From: Robertmurraya sp047302285
GTDB lineage: Bacteria; Bacillota; Bacilli; Bacillales; Cytobacillaceae
Direction: 5' to 3'
NCBI RefSeq assembly: GCF_047302285.1
Contig: NZ_CP154845.1
Location: forward strand, 558,001 to 622,000
DNA length: 64,000 nucleotides
Part shown: positions 32,547-42,008 of the stretch, piece after piece
Numbering within the stretch: the first letter of the stretch is position 1
Layout of the letters: each line of letters begins with the position of its first letter
The notes under the pieces: model-generated
Told to the model about the DNA's origin: nothing
Seen by the model: only the letters and a program-made list of their open reading frames with translations
Databases searched by the model: none
Program-made: the position numbers and the translations under genes

Positions 32547-33560
32547 ATGAAAAAAAGTATGTATACAAATAAGAAAATCTTGATTATTGGTGGAACTGGA
32601 ACGATAGGGCAACATTTAACAAGAGAATTACTTTTACACAATCCTAGTGTAATTCGAATTTTCAGTAGAGATGAATATAAGCAGTTTGAAATGCAGCAAG
32701 AGTTGAATGAGTTCAATAATATTCGTTTTCTGATTGGTGATGTACGAGATGAAAAAAGAGTGGCTAGAGCAATGGAGGATATAGACTTTGTCTTTCATCT
32801 AGCTGCAATGAAGCATGTACCAGCATGTGAATATAATCCATTTGAAGCAGTGCAAACAAATGTATTAGGCACTCAAAATGTAATTCAGGCAGCTCTGGAG
32901 GTAAAAGTAAAAAAGGTACTATTTACTAGTACTGATAAAGCAATAGCTCCAACAAATACCTATGGTGCTACAAAATTAACCGCAGAAAGATTGATTTCAG
33001 CAACTGAATTTCAAAAGGGTCCAAAAGAAACTATTTTCAGTTCAGTAAGATTTGGAAACGTTATGGGTTCAAGAGGGTCTGTGATTCCTTTGTTTAAAAA
33101 GCAAATCTTGACGAAAAAAATGGTTTCTGTAACGGATATGGATATGTTGAGATATATGATGACACCCTCTCAAGCTATTTCCCTGATTTTAAAGGCGAAT
33201 GATATGGCTATTGGCGGCGAAGTATTTGTTTTGAAAATGCCGGTCATTAAGCTAAAGGATTTAGCTGAGGTATTAATAGAGGAAATTTCTGATGCAAATG
33301 AACTAGATGAGTCAATTCGTATGAATGAAATTGGATTGCGTCCAGGGGAAAAAATGTACGAGCAGTTAATGACAGATGATGAAGCAAAATTTGCATTAGA
33401 AACAGAGGAACTTTTTGTATTGCTTCCTCCATTTGGTGGAAAAGGACGGGAATACAATAAGTTAAAGAAACATAGTGGAGAATCTCCATCCCCCTTTAAC
33501 GAAGATGTGATTGAAAAAGAAACGTTAAGAAAATGGATATTAGATGAAGGATTATTGTAG
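32547..33560 (+). CDS. pseB: UDP-GlcNAc 4,6-dehydratase (inverting), PseB
   Basis: The 337-residue short-chain dehydrogenase has a Rossmann motif GGTGTIGQHL near 13, IFSRDEYKQFEMQQE near 36, LAAMKHVPACEYNPFEA near 86, the active-site region TSTDKAIAPTNTYGATKLTAE near 127 and SVRFGNVMGSRGSVIPLF near 164. These match PseB/FlaA1, which turns UDP-GlcNAc into the 4-keto-6-deoxy-L-altro sugar, step 1 of pseudaminic acid synthesis. I chose ATG 32547 (after AGAGG) rather than the ATG at 32487 that lies inside the upstream gene. It is far from the other pse genes (45-50 kb) but in the same island. Confidence 0.88.
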   Translation: MKKSMYTNKKILIIGGTGTIGQHLTRELLLHNPSVIRIFSRDEYKQFEMQQELNEFNNIRFLIGDVRDEKRVARAMEDIDFVFHLAAMKHVPACEYNPFEAVQTNVLGTQNVIQAALEVKVKKVLFTSTDKAIAPTNTYGATKLTAERLISATEFQKGPKETIFSSVRFGNVMGSRGSVIPLFKKQILTKKMVSVTDMDMLRYMMTPSQAISLILKANDMAIGGEVFVLKMPVIKLKDLAEVLIEEISDANELDESIRMNEIGLRPGEKMYEQLMTDDEAKFALETEELFVLLPPFGGKGREYNKLKKHSGESPSPFNEDVIEKETLRKWILDEGLL

Positions 33561-33592
33561 TATTTTGTACGGAATTAATGGGGTGAATTTGT

Positions 33593-36500
33593 ATGTATAA
33601 AGATAATTTAAATCATCTTAAAGCGCGATATCCCGGAACTGTGAGAATGTTAGAAAATGCTAATATGGAAAATGCTCAACTTGAAGTAATTGTCGAAGAA
33701 ACGAAAAGTCATGTACCAACGATTAAGGCAGTTACTGAACGACATACCATGTATATTCACAGCAAGTATGATCCTATAAAAGAAGCAGAAAGAATCATCC
33801 AAAATTATTCGAATCAAATTAATGAGAATACGCATGTATTATTCTATGGAGCAGGGTTAGCTTATCATATTGAATTATTTGCTAAGCTGTTTCCAAATAC
33901 AGCCTTTTCCATTTATGAACCGAGCATCTTGATGTTTAAACAGCTTCTTTCATATCGTTCTTTTTTAAATATAAACTTGAATAACTTGAAAAAAATATAT
34001 TTAGAAGATATGGAAACTCGTGTAGAGGAACAGTTAAATGATTTTGCTTCAACTATTTTTAGTGAAGTGCTTTTAATTCCGTTACCTAGCTATGAGAAAA
34101 TTTTTGCTGACCAATTTGAGGGTTTTGCTAAGAATTTTAGGAATGCTATTGAAGCAAGGGTATATAATCTTGGAGTTGATTACCATTTTGCAAAAAGATG
34201 GACATTAAATGCATTAATGAATCTCCCAACGACTTTAAGTACTCCGAATTTTATTGAAGAAAAGAAACAGTACTTTAAGGACAAACCTGTATTGATCGTT
34301 TCAGCGGGACCGTCCCTACAGGATGAGTATGAAAATTTAAGGTATATCAAGGAAAATGGGCTAGCATATATATTTTCGGTTGGATCTGCAAACAAGGCAC
34401 TTTTAGCGAATGGCATTTTGCCAGATGCAGTTTGTACATTTGACCCTCAGGAGCATAACTTTGCAGTATTCAGAGCCTTTGAGGAAAAAGGTATTACAAC
34501 TGTACCAATGATATATGGTACAAGTGTTGGGTATGAGACTATCCAAAGATATCCTGGACCTAAGTTTCATTTTATAACTTCTCAGGATACTGTGTCTCCA
34601 TATTATCTTACAAATATAAACAAAGATAATGTAATCAATGACGCTTATTCAATTGCAATTATAACCATAGATATACTTTCAAAATTAGAAGTAAGATCGA
34701 TTATATTAGTTGGTCAAAACCTAGCATTTAAGGATAATCTATTTTACTCCAAAGAAATAAATCGTGGAAAAAATAAAAGTGCTGAACTCCAAAAGAAAGA
34801 TCTAGATGATTTAGTTGAAGTTGTTGATGTGTACGGAAATCAGATAAAATCAAACTCTGCGTTTAACCAAATGAGATATCTTATGGAGCAGTACATTGAA
34901 AAAAATAAGCAAATAGAATTTATCAATACCACTAAGGGTGGAGCAAATATTGAGGGAGCTCAATTTCTGCCACTCGAGATAGTCACTACAAACATGCTAA
35001 AAAATAGAGTGGTTGAGGAGTCAGCTTTTTCCGTTGATGGAGAAATTAAGACTAACAATCCAGTTGAAGTAGTAGAAACAATGAATGTTTCATTGTCGAG
35101 TTTCATTAAAGTGTGTAAGGAAATATATCTTATACTAAGCGAATTGGATGAGTTATCTCGACGAAATAAAGTTGATAGAATACAGAAGGTTTTTACAAAA
35201 TTAGACAATGAGATTATTAAATTGCTGGAAAATGACTTCTTTAGGGTAATCATAAAACCAATAACTCGAGTTCAATTTGAACTTTTAGAAAAGAGTATTA
35301 ACAGAATTAAACACATAGAAGATCCTATAAAAAAGTCAGTACAAATTAGTCATTTCTTTAAAGTTTATTTAGATGATTGTACGAAAACCAATAATGAATT
35401 TGCTCCAATTATGAAGAGTGTGATTCACAAACAAATTAGCGCTAAAGAAAGTTTAAATCAGTTAAAAAGGTACGAGTCAACTTCTGGTGAATTTCATTAT
35501 TCTGGTGGGTGGATTAAGGAACAAATTAAGATAGTTAAAAAGAAATTAAAGGATGAAGTAGTTGGAAACTATCTTAAAACCAATGAAAAGAACGCAGCTA
35601 TAAAATTCAAATTTAATGGTTCCTTTTTAAGAGTCATTGGTGGAAAGCACGGAAATCATTCCTCAAAAATAAGAATTAAAATTGATGGTTATACTCAATC
35701 GTTTTCAGCTAAGGACTCATTACTTGAAGAGTCATTTGTAATGGATTTTGAACAAGTCCTTTTTGAAAAGAGAGGATTTTCCAATGGGGTTCATGAGGTT
35801 GAAATCACGAATCTAGATGAGAGAGCTTTTGTATTTCAAGGGATCGAGCTTGACGTAAACGGGCGCTTAATGCATAAGGATGAAGTATTAGAGTTTGATA
35901 AGCTTAAAGTTGGAGAACGAATTCGAGTGAATCTTAGTGATGAAATAGTAGACGGAAATGCAAAAGTTAGAAATATAGGTGAAGAAACCAAACCACTTAT
36001 CCCACTTCAATCATCTAATGATTTTGGTGATTTTTATTTGATTAAAGTATGGGTGGATGGTAACGAAATTTCAAAGTATGTTACTAAACATAATCTAGGA
36101 ATAACTAAAATTAAATATAAACAAAACAATGAACTTGTTTTGAATCAAGTTCCTATTATGGAATCAAACTCTTTACCAAATGGTCAAATAATTAGTAGTA
36201 GCAGTTATAGTAGCGGAAATTACAACTGGTCAGGATTTAAAGCTTTTAATAAAAAATTTAAAGGTATAACTAATGCATGGGCAACTGAAAAGGGAGTAAC
36301 TAATGGTTGGATTAGTTATGAATTTCCCAATCCTGTTACATTAAATAGCTATACAATGGTAAATCAAGAGAAACATAAAGACTATGATACAACCAAAAGA
36401 ATGCCGAAATATTGGATTGTTGAAGGTTGGAATGGTCAAAAATGGATTGAGCTAGATAAAAGGACAGGGATATCTACTTGGGAAGATAAGGTAAAGAAAT

Positions 36501-36607
36501 ATTTTCTTTTTCAAAATGAAGAAGAATATATAATATATAGAATTGTTATTTTTGAAAACAATGGAGATCTTGATTATTTAGCTATTGGAGAAATTGAATT
36601 TAACTAA
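33593..36607 (+). CDS. Maf-type flagellin glycosyltransferase with C-terminal beta-sandwich modules
   Basis: The 1004-residue protein has a central MAF_flag10/DUF115 domain (about 210-390; DKPVLIVSAGPSLQDEYENL near 229, FSVGSANKALLANGILPDAV, VDTFDPQ-like CTFDPQEHNF, SIILVGQNLAF). Maf proteins move pseudaminic or legionaminic acid from CMP onto Ser/Thr of flagellin. After a helical region come two additions: a beta-sandwich at about 665-765 (FNGSFLRVIGGKHGNHSSKI, RIKIDGYTQSFS) and an F5/8C (discoidin-like) domain at about 860-1004 (NWSGFKAFNKKFKG, WISYEFPNPVTLNSYTM, YLAIGEIEF). Typical Maf proteins lack the latter. ATG at 33593 follows GGGGTGA. Confidence 0.88.
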   Translation: MYKDNLNHLKARYPGTVRMLENANMENAQLEVIVEETKSHVPTIKAVTERHTMYIHSKYDPIKEAERIIQNYSNQINENTHVLFYGAGLAYHIELFAKLFPNTAFSIYEPSILMFKQLLSYRSFLNINLNNLKKIYLEDMETRVEEQLNDFASTIFSEVLLIPLPSYEKIFADQFEGFAKNFRNAIEARVYNLGVDYHFAKRWTLNALMNLPTTLSTPNFIEEKKQYFKDKPVLIVSAGPSLQDEYENLRYIKENGLAYIFSVGSANKALLANGILPDAVCTFDPQEHNFAVFRAFEEKGITTVPMIYGTSVGYETIQRYPGPKFHFITSQDTVSPYYLTNINKDNVINDAYSIAIITIDILSKLEVRSIILVGQNLAFKDNLFYSKEINRGKNKSAELQKKDLDDLVEVVDVYGNQIKSNSAFNQMRYLMEQYIEKNKQIEFINTTKGGANIEGAQFLPLEIVTTNMLKNRVVEESAFSVDGEIKTNNPVEVVETMNVSLSSFIKVCKEIYLILSELDELSRRNKVDRIQKVFTKLDNEIIKLLENDFFRVIIKPITRVQFELLEKSINRIKHIEDPIKKSVQISHFFKVYLDDCTKTNNEFAPIMKSVIHKQISAKESLNQLKRYESTSGEFHYSGGWIKEQIKIVKKKLKDEVVGNYLKTNEKNAAIKFKFNGSFLRVIGGKHGNHSSKIRIKIDGYTQSFSAKDSLLEESFVMDFEQVLFEKRGFSNGVHEVEITNLDERAFVFQGIELDVNGRLMHKDEVLEFDKLKVGERIRVNLSDEIVDGNAKVRNIGEETKPLIPLQSSNDFGDFYLIKVWVDGNEISKYVTKHNLGITKIKYKQNNELVLNQVPIMESNSLPNGQIISSSSYSSGNYNWSGFKAFNKKFKGITNAWATEKGVTNGWISYEFPNPVTLNSYTMVNQEKHKDYDTTKRMPKYWIVEGWNGQKWIELDKRTGISTWEDKVKKYFLFQNEEEYIIYRIVIFENNGDLDYLAIGEIEFN

Positions 36608-36628
36608 CCAAGGGAGACTTGATTATCT

Positions 36629-37663
36629 ATGTACGAAAAAGTTAGGGCATTGATATTCGGTACTGGAGATGGAGCAACAAAAGCACTAAATATAATTGAT
36701 TCTATTAAAGTAGATATCATTGGTTTTATAGATAATGATGAAATAAAACAAGGGAATATAATTTATGGAAAAATGATTTATAAGCCAAGTTATATTTATA
36801 ATCTTGAATACGATTATATTATAATTGCTAGTATGTTTTACAAAGAAATAATGGAACAATTAATAGAACTAGGAGTTTCGAGAAATAAAATTGTAAAAAT
36901 ACTAAAACCTCATAGAAATGAAAAGACATCTAAACATCTTGTAAGAGAGATTACTTTAGAAAACAACCTATATAAAAAGATCATAAAAAAAGAATATTTA
37001 GGCATTTATTTTAAGAATTTCGCAGTTAGTGATATGTATGTCTTTGATATAGATAGAAATTTGAAACTCTATGATTATCCAGATAGATGTGTAGGTGGAT
37101 TGGATTTTGTTAGAGCTTCAACCCTCGAATTGTTATCCAGAGAAATAATTGAAAACAATATACCTGGTGCTGTGGCAGAGTTAGGGGTTTATAAAGGGGA
37201 TTTTTCACTACTTATAAGTGATCTGTTTCCTGATAGGAAATTGTATTTATTTGATACATTTGAGGGTTTTGATGTAAAAGATATTCTGCTTGAGAGAGAG
37301 TTAGATTTTTCAAATGCAAGCGTGGGTGGATTTGGGGATACAAGTTTTGAGTTCGTTAAAAATAAAATACAAAGAGAAGAAAACCTAGTTATAAGAAAGG
37401 GGTATTTCCCTGATACTACTAGCGGGCTTGATAATGAAAAATATTCATTTGTTAGCATTGATGTAGATCTATATAAACCTACATTGGACGGATTAAACTA
37501 TTTTTATGAGAGGCTCTCAAAAGGGGGATATATCTTAATCCATGATTACAACTATAGTAAGTATAGTGGAGTTAAAAAAGCTGTAAAGGCATTTTGTGAT
37601 TTAAAGGGAGTTAATATAGTTCCGATCAGTGATTATTTTGGAAGTGCCATAATAATAAAATAA
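36629..37663 (+). CDS. TylF-like methyltransferase with N-terminal PglD-like Rossmann domain
   Basis: Residues 1-95 form a small Rossmann-like domain (ALIFGTGDGATKALNIIDSI, IIGFIDNDEIKQG, YIIIASMFYKEIMEQLIELG) like the N-terminus of PglD-type and other sugar-modifying enzymes. Residues 150-344 are a TylF/macrocin O-methyltransferase-like domain: VAELGVYKGDFSLLISDLFP (SAM loop), LYLFDTFEGFD, KYSFVSIDVDLYKPTLDGL and GGYILIHDYNYSKYSGVKKA. It probably methylates a sugar hydroxyl of the flagellin glycan. The same N-terminal module occurs in the next three genes. ATG at 36629 follows AAGGGAG. Low GC compared with the flagellar genes. Confidence 0.8.
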   Translation: MYEKVRALIFGTGDGATKALNIIDSIKVDIIGFIDNDEIKQGNIIYGKMIYKPSYIYNLEYDYIIIASMFYKEIMEQLIELGVSRNKIVKILKPHRNEKTSKHLVREITLENNLYKKIIKKEYLGIYFKNFAVSDMYVFDIDRNLKLYDYPDRCVGGLDFVRASTLELLSREIIENNIPGAVAELGVYKGDFSLLISDLFPDRKLYLFDTFEGFDVKDILLERELDFSNASVGGFGDTSFEFVKNKIQREENLVIRKGYFPDTTSGLDNEKYSFVSIDVDLYKPTLDGLNYFYERLSKGGYILIHDYNYSKYSGVKKAVKAFCDLKGVNIVPISDYFGSAIIIK

Positions 37664-37722
37664 CTCAATAATAAAGAAACTGAGAACAATAGAACTTATA
37701 TATCTAATCGGAGTGTACACAT

Positions 37723-39126
37723 ATGAAAATTGTTTTATTTGGAACCGGAAGTACCGCAGAAAATATAAAGAAACAAATAAATGGAACTGTCGATATAATA
37801 GCTGTCACTGATAACAATAAGGATAAGTGGGGAACTCCCTGGTATGGCCATAAAGTTATTGCACCGAAGCTTCTTCATGAAATTAATTATGATTGTATTC
37901 TAATATGTAGTATGTATACTTTTGAAATAATAGAAGGTTTATTAGAAATTGGAATAAAAAGGGATAAGATAGTACCGTACTTTGATAATGTAAATTGGCA
38001 AAAAAAATACAAAGAACAGACAAAGATAGATAAAGAAGTAAGAAGTATCATACTTGGGGAAAATAAGAGTAGAAAAATTTCGTTAATCACTAGAAGAAAT
38101 TCTGGTTGTAACTCTTTAGCGTTATACAAGAATCTTAGAAACACTATTCAACAGGAATTTGATGTCTCGTTGGTAAACTTAGAAGAATATAAAAAAAACT
38201 GGGAAGAATATGAAATTGCATTTTCTACGCATATGGAAGGTAGAATGTATAAAAATAGGATCAATATAGAATCTTGGCATGGTTTTCCCCTGAAATCACT
38301 AGGTGTCCATGAGAAGAATAGTGTAGACAATATAGAAAATGCTGATAAAGGAATAGACTACATTCTATCGTACTCTCATTTATATTCTTATATAATGTCC
38401 AGTGTATATAAAATTGATATAAGTAAATTTATTAATACTGGAATGCCAAGAAACGATTTATTAATTAATGAAAATTCGAGAAATTTACTTTCCTCAATAT
38501 TAAATAGAGAAATAGATACTAAGAAAGTCTTTTTTTATGTCCCAACTTTTAGGAAAAGAATAAATAAAAATGTAAATGAAGGTGTTAGTGTTATTTCGGA
38601 TTATCATGAATTTGAAATACTTGATAATTTTTTGCAAGAAAGTAATAGCTTTTTAGTAATAAAAAAACACCCTGTAGAGGAGGAGGGATTTAAGGAGAAT
38701 ATTTTCAAAAATATCCTTTTCATGACTGATAATGATCTTTCGGAGCATAATATTGATTTTTATGAAATTCTAGGTGGAAGTGACCTTTTAATTACAGACT
38801 ATTCTTCCGTTTATTTTGATTACTTATTACTAAATAGACCTATAATATTTTGGACTAAGGATCAAGATAAATACGAAAGGGAAAGAGGATTTTTATTTGA
38901 TCATCCTGAAACCATGATGCCTGGTCCAATTGTTAAGAATGTAGAAGGGGTAATAAAAGCCATAAATAAATTCTTAGATAAGATTAATTGGTACTCTGCT
39001 GAGAGAAGTAAGATTAAAAAAATGATTCATAAATATGATGATTTTAATTCATCAGAAAGAGTCTGGGATTTAATTTTATCCATTTATAAGGAAGGAAGTC
39101 AGGAGGTAAAAACAGCTGGTGAATAA
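37723..39126 (+). CDS. CDP-glycerol glycerophosphotransferase (TagF-like) with N-terminal Rossmann domain
   Basis: Residues 1-90 repeat the shared module (KIVLFGTGSTAENIKKQI, IIAVTDNNKDKWG, DCILICSMYTFEIIEGLLEIG). Residues 115-467 match the TagF/TarB-like fold: SWHGFPLKSLGVHEKN near 184, KVFFYVPTFRKR near 267, LVIKKHPVEEEG near 308 and LLITDYSSVYFDYLLLNRPI near 350. Such enzymes transfer glycerol phosphate from CDP-glycerol to a glycan. CDP-glycerol can be made by TagD at 43852 in the same island. There is no membrane helix. The stop overlaps the next start by eight bases. Confidence 0.82.
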   Translation: MKIVLFGTGSTAENIKKQINGTVDIIAVTDNNKDKWGTPWYGHKVIAPKLLHEINYDCILICSMYTFEIIEGLLEIGIKRDKIVPYFDNVNWQKKYKEQTKIDKEVRSIILGENKSRKISLITRRNSGCNSLALYKNLRNTIQQEFDVSLVNLEEYKKNWEEYEIAFSTHMEGRMYKNRINIESWHGFPLKSLGVHEKNSVDNIENADKGIDYILSYSHLYSYIMSSVYKIDISKFINTGMPRNDLLINENSRNLLSSILNREIDTKKVFFYVPTFRKRINKNVNEGVSVISDYHEFEILDNFLQESNSFLVIKKHPVEEEGFKENIFKNILFMTDNDLSEHNIDFYEILGGSDLLITDYSSVYFDYLLLNRPIIFWTKDQDKYERERGFLFDHPETMMPGPIVKNVEGVIKAINKFLDKINWYSAERSKIKKMIHKYDDFNSSERVWDLILSIYKEGSQEVKTAGE

Positions 39127-40591
39127 TTTCAAGAATTACTTGGAAAAAAATTATAAAAAAGTAATTGGCTGGGGTACAAGCGGATATTTTCATGAAACGT
39201 CAGGTAAATTAAATATCAATATGGAGTATCTCATAGACAGTGATGTATCAAAGGTGGGCTCTTTATTAAAAGGAATAAAAATCGAAAGCCCGGAGATTCT
39301 ACTTAAGGAGAATCCAGAAAATATACTGATAGTTATATTTTCAAGCTTTTATAAGGAAATATGTGAAAATATTGAAAGATTCGGAGATTTTTATACAGTA
39401 AGTGGAGAGGAATTATTAAGAATTAGTATTTTCCTTGATAAAGATAATAAAAAGATACTAGGCGGAGAAGACTCCGAGAAAGAAATAATTTTAACTATTT
39501 CGAGGAATAACTATACCAAAATAACGAATGGTCTAAGTAATTTCTTAACTCAACAAGTAGAAGTATTTAGAAAGAAGAACAATCAATGCATCCATATTTT
39601 TTGGAGAGATTATAACATCAAAGGTTACTCGGGGATATTTATATCGGTGGTTATAGAAGGGGAAGAAATAGGGCTATATAGCATAAAAGATTTTATAAGA
39701 GAATTAAAAAAAGTTAAAGCCATTGTTATTCATAGTATAGCAAGCATGGATTTAAAAACAATAGAGTATCTAATTGAAAAAATAGATACTCAGAATATTT
39801 TATACTACATTCATGATTTTTCTTGCATATGTAGTAACATCAAATTAATGTATAACAATGAATACTTCTGTGAAAGTTATGAAAAAGAGTGGAGCAAATG
39901 TTTTACTTGTGAAAGTTTTCAGTACAAAACCAAGATATTTGAATTCCATGAAACTCTATTTTTAAATAAAAAAATACAATTAATAGCACCTTCTGAAAGC
40001 ACAAAAGAAATAATACAGAAATCTTTTAATTTGACAGATGATAGAATAAAGGTTATTTCACATCAAAAATTCTCAAAGGTTTATAAGTCTTCTCAATTTG
40101 TAAATAAGCCAATCAGAATTGCTTATGTTGGTTATAAACATAAACATAAAGGTTGGGAAGTGTTTAAACAACTAGTCGAAGATTATAAGGGGAGATATGA
40201 ATTTTACTGTTTTGGAGCCAGTGATGAAATATTAGATGAGGTTAATTATATTGATGTTTCTTTCATTAAAGATGGGGAACGAGCAATGACGAATAAATTA
40301 AGAGAATATAATATTGATATTTCATTGCTATGGTCTGTATGGCCAGAGACATACTCATACACTTATTATGAAAGTTTTGCAGCTGGAACTTTTGTTGTTA
40401 CTAATATTCTAAGTGGAAACATTATTGATCAAGTAATCAAAAATGGAAATGGTATAGCATTGGAAAATTATAATCAATTAAAAAAGTTCTTAGATGATGA
40501 GATTGAACTTAAGGAAATAATTCTAAAAAATGATATCTACATTACGGATCTCAGAAGGAATGAAGATGAGATTTTAAAAATGATTCAATAA
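39119..40591 (+). CDS. GT4-like glycosyltransferase with N-terminal Rossmann domain
   Basis: Residues 1-100 are a third copy of the shared module (KKVIGWGTSGYFHETSGKL, MEYLIDSDVSKVGSLLKGI, ENILIVIFSSFYKEICENI). The rest is GT-B-like: an acceptor half with HDFSCICSNIKL and a Cys pair CFTCESF (near 235-262), PSESTKEIIQKSF, then IRIAYVGYKHKHKGWEVFKQL near 335 and a donor-binding end SVWPETYSYTYYESFAAGTF near 405. The sugar is unknown. The GTG start overlaps the upstream gene (coupled translation). AT-rich, like its neighbours. Confidence 0.72.
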   Translation: MNNFKNYLEKNYKKVIGWGTSGYFHETSGKLNINMEYLIDSDVSKVGSLLKGIKIESPEILLKENPENILIVIFSSFYKEICENIERFGDFYTVSGEELLRISIFLDKDNKKILGGEDSEKEIILTISRNNYTKITNGLSNFLTQQVEVFRKKNNQCIHIFWRDYNIKGYSGIFISVVIEGEEIGLYSIKDFIRELKKVKAIVIHSIASMDLKTIEYLIEKIDTQNILYYIHDFSCICSNIKLMYNNEYFCESYEKEWSKCFTCESFQYKTKIFEFHETLFLNKKIQLIAPSESTKEIIQKSFNLTDDRIKVISHQKFSKVYKSSQFVNKPIRIAYVGYKHKHKGWEVFKQLVEDYKGRYEFYCFGASDEILDEVNYIDVSFIKDGERAMTNKLREYNIDISLLWSVWPETYSYTYYESFAAGTFVVTNILSGNIIDQVIKNGNGIALENYNQLKKFLDDEIELKEIILKNDIYITDLRRNEDEILKMIQ

Positions 40592-40609
40592 TTATTAGAT
40601 ACCGGTGAT

Positions 40610-41983
40610 ATGATGAAAAAAATAATCTTATTCGGTGCATCCAAATTGGGAGAACTTGCCTTTAAGCAATTGAAAAAGCAATTTGAAATTGTCGGGTTTA
40701 TTGACAATGACCCGAATAAACAGGGCTCTCTTTTTCTAGACAAGGAAGTATTCGGTATAGAAGTCTTGAAGTCAATAAAAGATAGTCAAATCATAATAAG
40801 TAGTTTGTATGATGTTGAAATTGTAAAACAACTAACAGATTATGGAGTTATGAAGTTCGGGGTTTTTGAGTTGATTTCTGAGAATTATTTTATAAAATAT
40901 TACGATTATTCAGAGTTTAGTACTTTTGAAATTATCCAAGGTAAAGTCTGTTTACTTATTGAAAATAATTCTGGTTCAAATACATTAGCTTTATCAAAAA
41001 ACAGAGATCCTGAAATAGAGAGAAAAATTGAGATAGTAACAATTGATAAGAGTCAAAAATCTCATAATTATTATTTCGATATTCTAACAAGTGAAGTGAT
41101 ATTAACAACCCATGATTTTAGATGTAATGATAATCAAATCAACATTCAATTATGGCATGGTATACCGTTAAAAGGATTATCATATATGAGTCACTACGAG
41201 AATCAAAATACTGAAGCAAACCATCTTGCTTGGTCAAAGTTTGATCATATTATTTCATCTTCTCAAACATATAGTACGCTATTAAATGCATGCTATGGAA
41301 TTGACGGAAATAAGTATGAAGTACTTGGTATGCCAAGAAATGATATGTTGTTTAATCAATATGTCTGTAAGGAAAATTTAAATAGACTTTTTAAACGGGA
41401 ATTTGGTGGAAAAAGAATACTATTTTATTTACCAACTTTTCGAGGTACGATATATGGTGAAAAGAATGGTTTTTTAACTTCTGAAAATGATCTTTTTGAA
41501 GATGAGAATTTGATGAGGCTAAATGCTTTTCTGAAAAAAAATAATATTATTTTAATCACAAAACCTCATCCACAAGAGGAAAGAGAAGTTATAGAGTTAA
41601 GCAACATATTTTTTGTTAAGGAAAAACAACTAGCTGGGGAAAAACTTGATCTTTATGAGATACTAGGGGCTGCAGATGTGTTAATCACCGATTATTCATC
41701 TGTCTATTTTGATTATTTACTTTTAGATAGACCAATAATTTTTTATACTCCTGATTATGACGAATACGTAAACGAGCGTGGTCTATTATTAGAACCATTT
41801 GATTTTTGGGCACCAGGGGAAAAATGTAGAAGCCCTGAGCAACTACAAGAATGCATCCACAGAGTTTTTAAGAATGATAATTTTACTAGAGCAAGAAAGC
41901 AAATATCAAATATTATGCATAGATATCGTGATAATCAGTCCTCAAGACGTGTATGGAGATTCATAGGAAATATTCTGAATTAA
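40610..41983 (+). CDS. CDP-glycerol glycerophosphotransferase (TagF-like), second copy, with N-terminal Rossmann domain
   Basis: Residues 1-100 carry the shared module (KIILFGASKLGELAFKQLKK, IVGFIDNDPNKQG, SQIIISSLYDVEIVKQL). The catalytic part repeats the TagF landmarks of the gene at 37723: LWHGIPLKGLSYM near 183, RILFYLPTFRGTIYG near 265, ITKPHPQEER near 324, VLITDYSSVYFDYLLLDRPI near 362 and RGLLLEPFDFWAPG. The two copies differ enough to have different acceptors or linkages. ATG at 40610 or 40613 follows CGGTGAT. Confidence 0.82.
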   Translation: MMKKIILFGASKLGELAFKQLKKQFEIVGFIDNDPNKQGSLFLDKEVFGIEVLKSIKDSQIIISSLYDVEIVKQLTDYGVMKFGVFELISENYFIKYYDYSEFSTFEIIQGKVCLLIENNSGSNTLALSKNRDPEIERKIEIVTIDKSQKSHNYYFDILTSEVILTTHDFRCNDNQINIQLWHGIPLKGLSYMSHYENQNTEANHLAWSKFDHIISSSQTYSTLLNACYGIDGNKYEVLGMPRNDMLFNQYVCKENLNRLFKREFGGKRILFYLPTFRGTIYGEKNGFLTSENDLFEDENLMRLNAFLKKNNIILITKPHPQEEREVIELSNIFFVKEKQLAGEKLDLYEILGAADVLITDYSSVYFDYLLLDRPIIFYTPDYDEYVNERGLLLEPFDFWAPGEKCRSPEQLQECIHRVFKNDNFTRARKQISNIMHRYRDNQSSRRVWRFIGNILN

Positions 41984-42008
41984 GGTCAGTATGTTTAGGA
42001 GTATTAAA

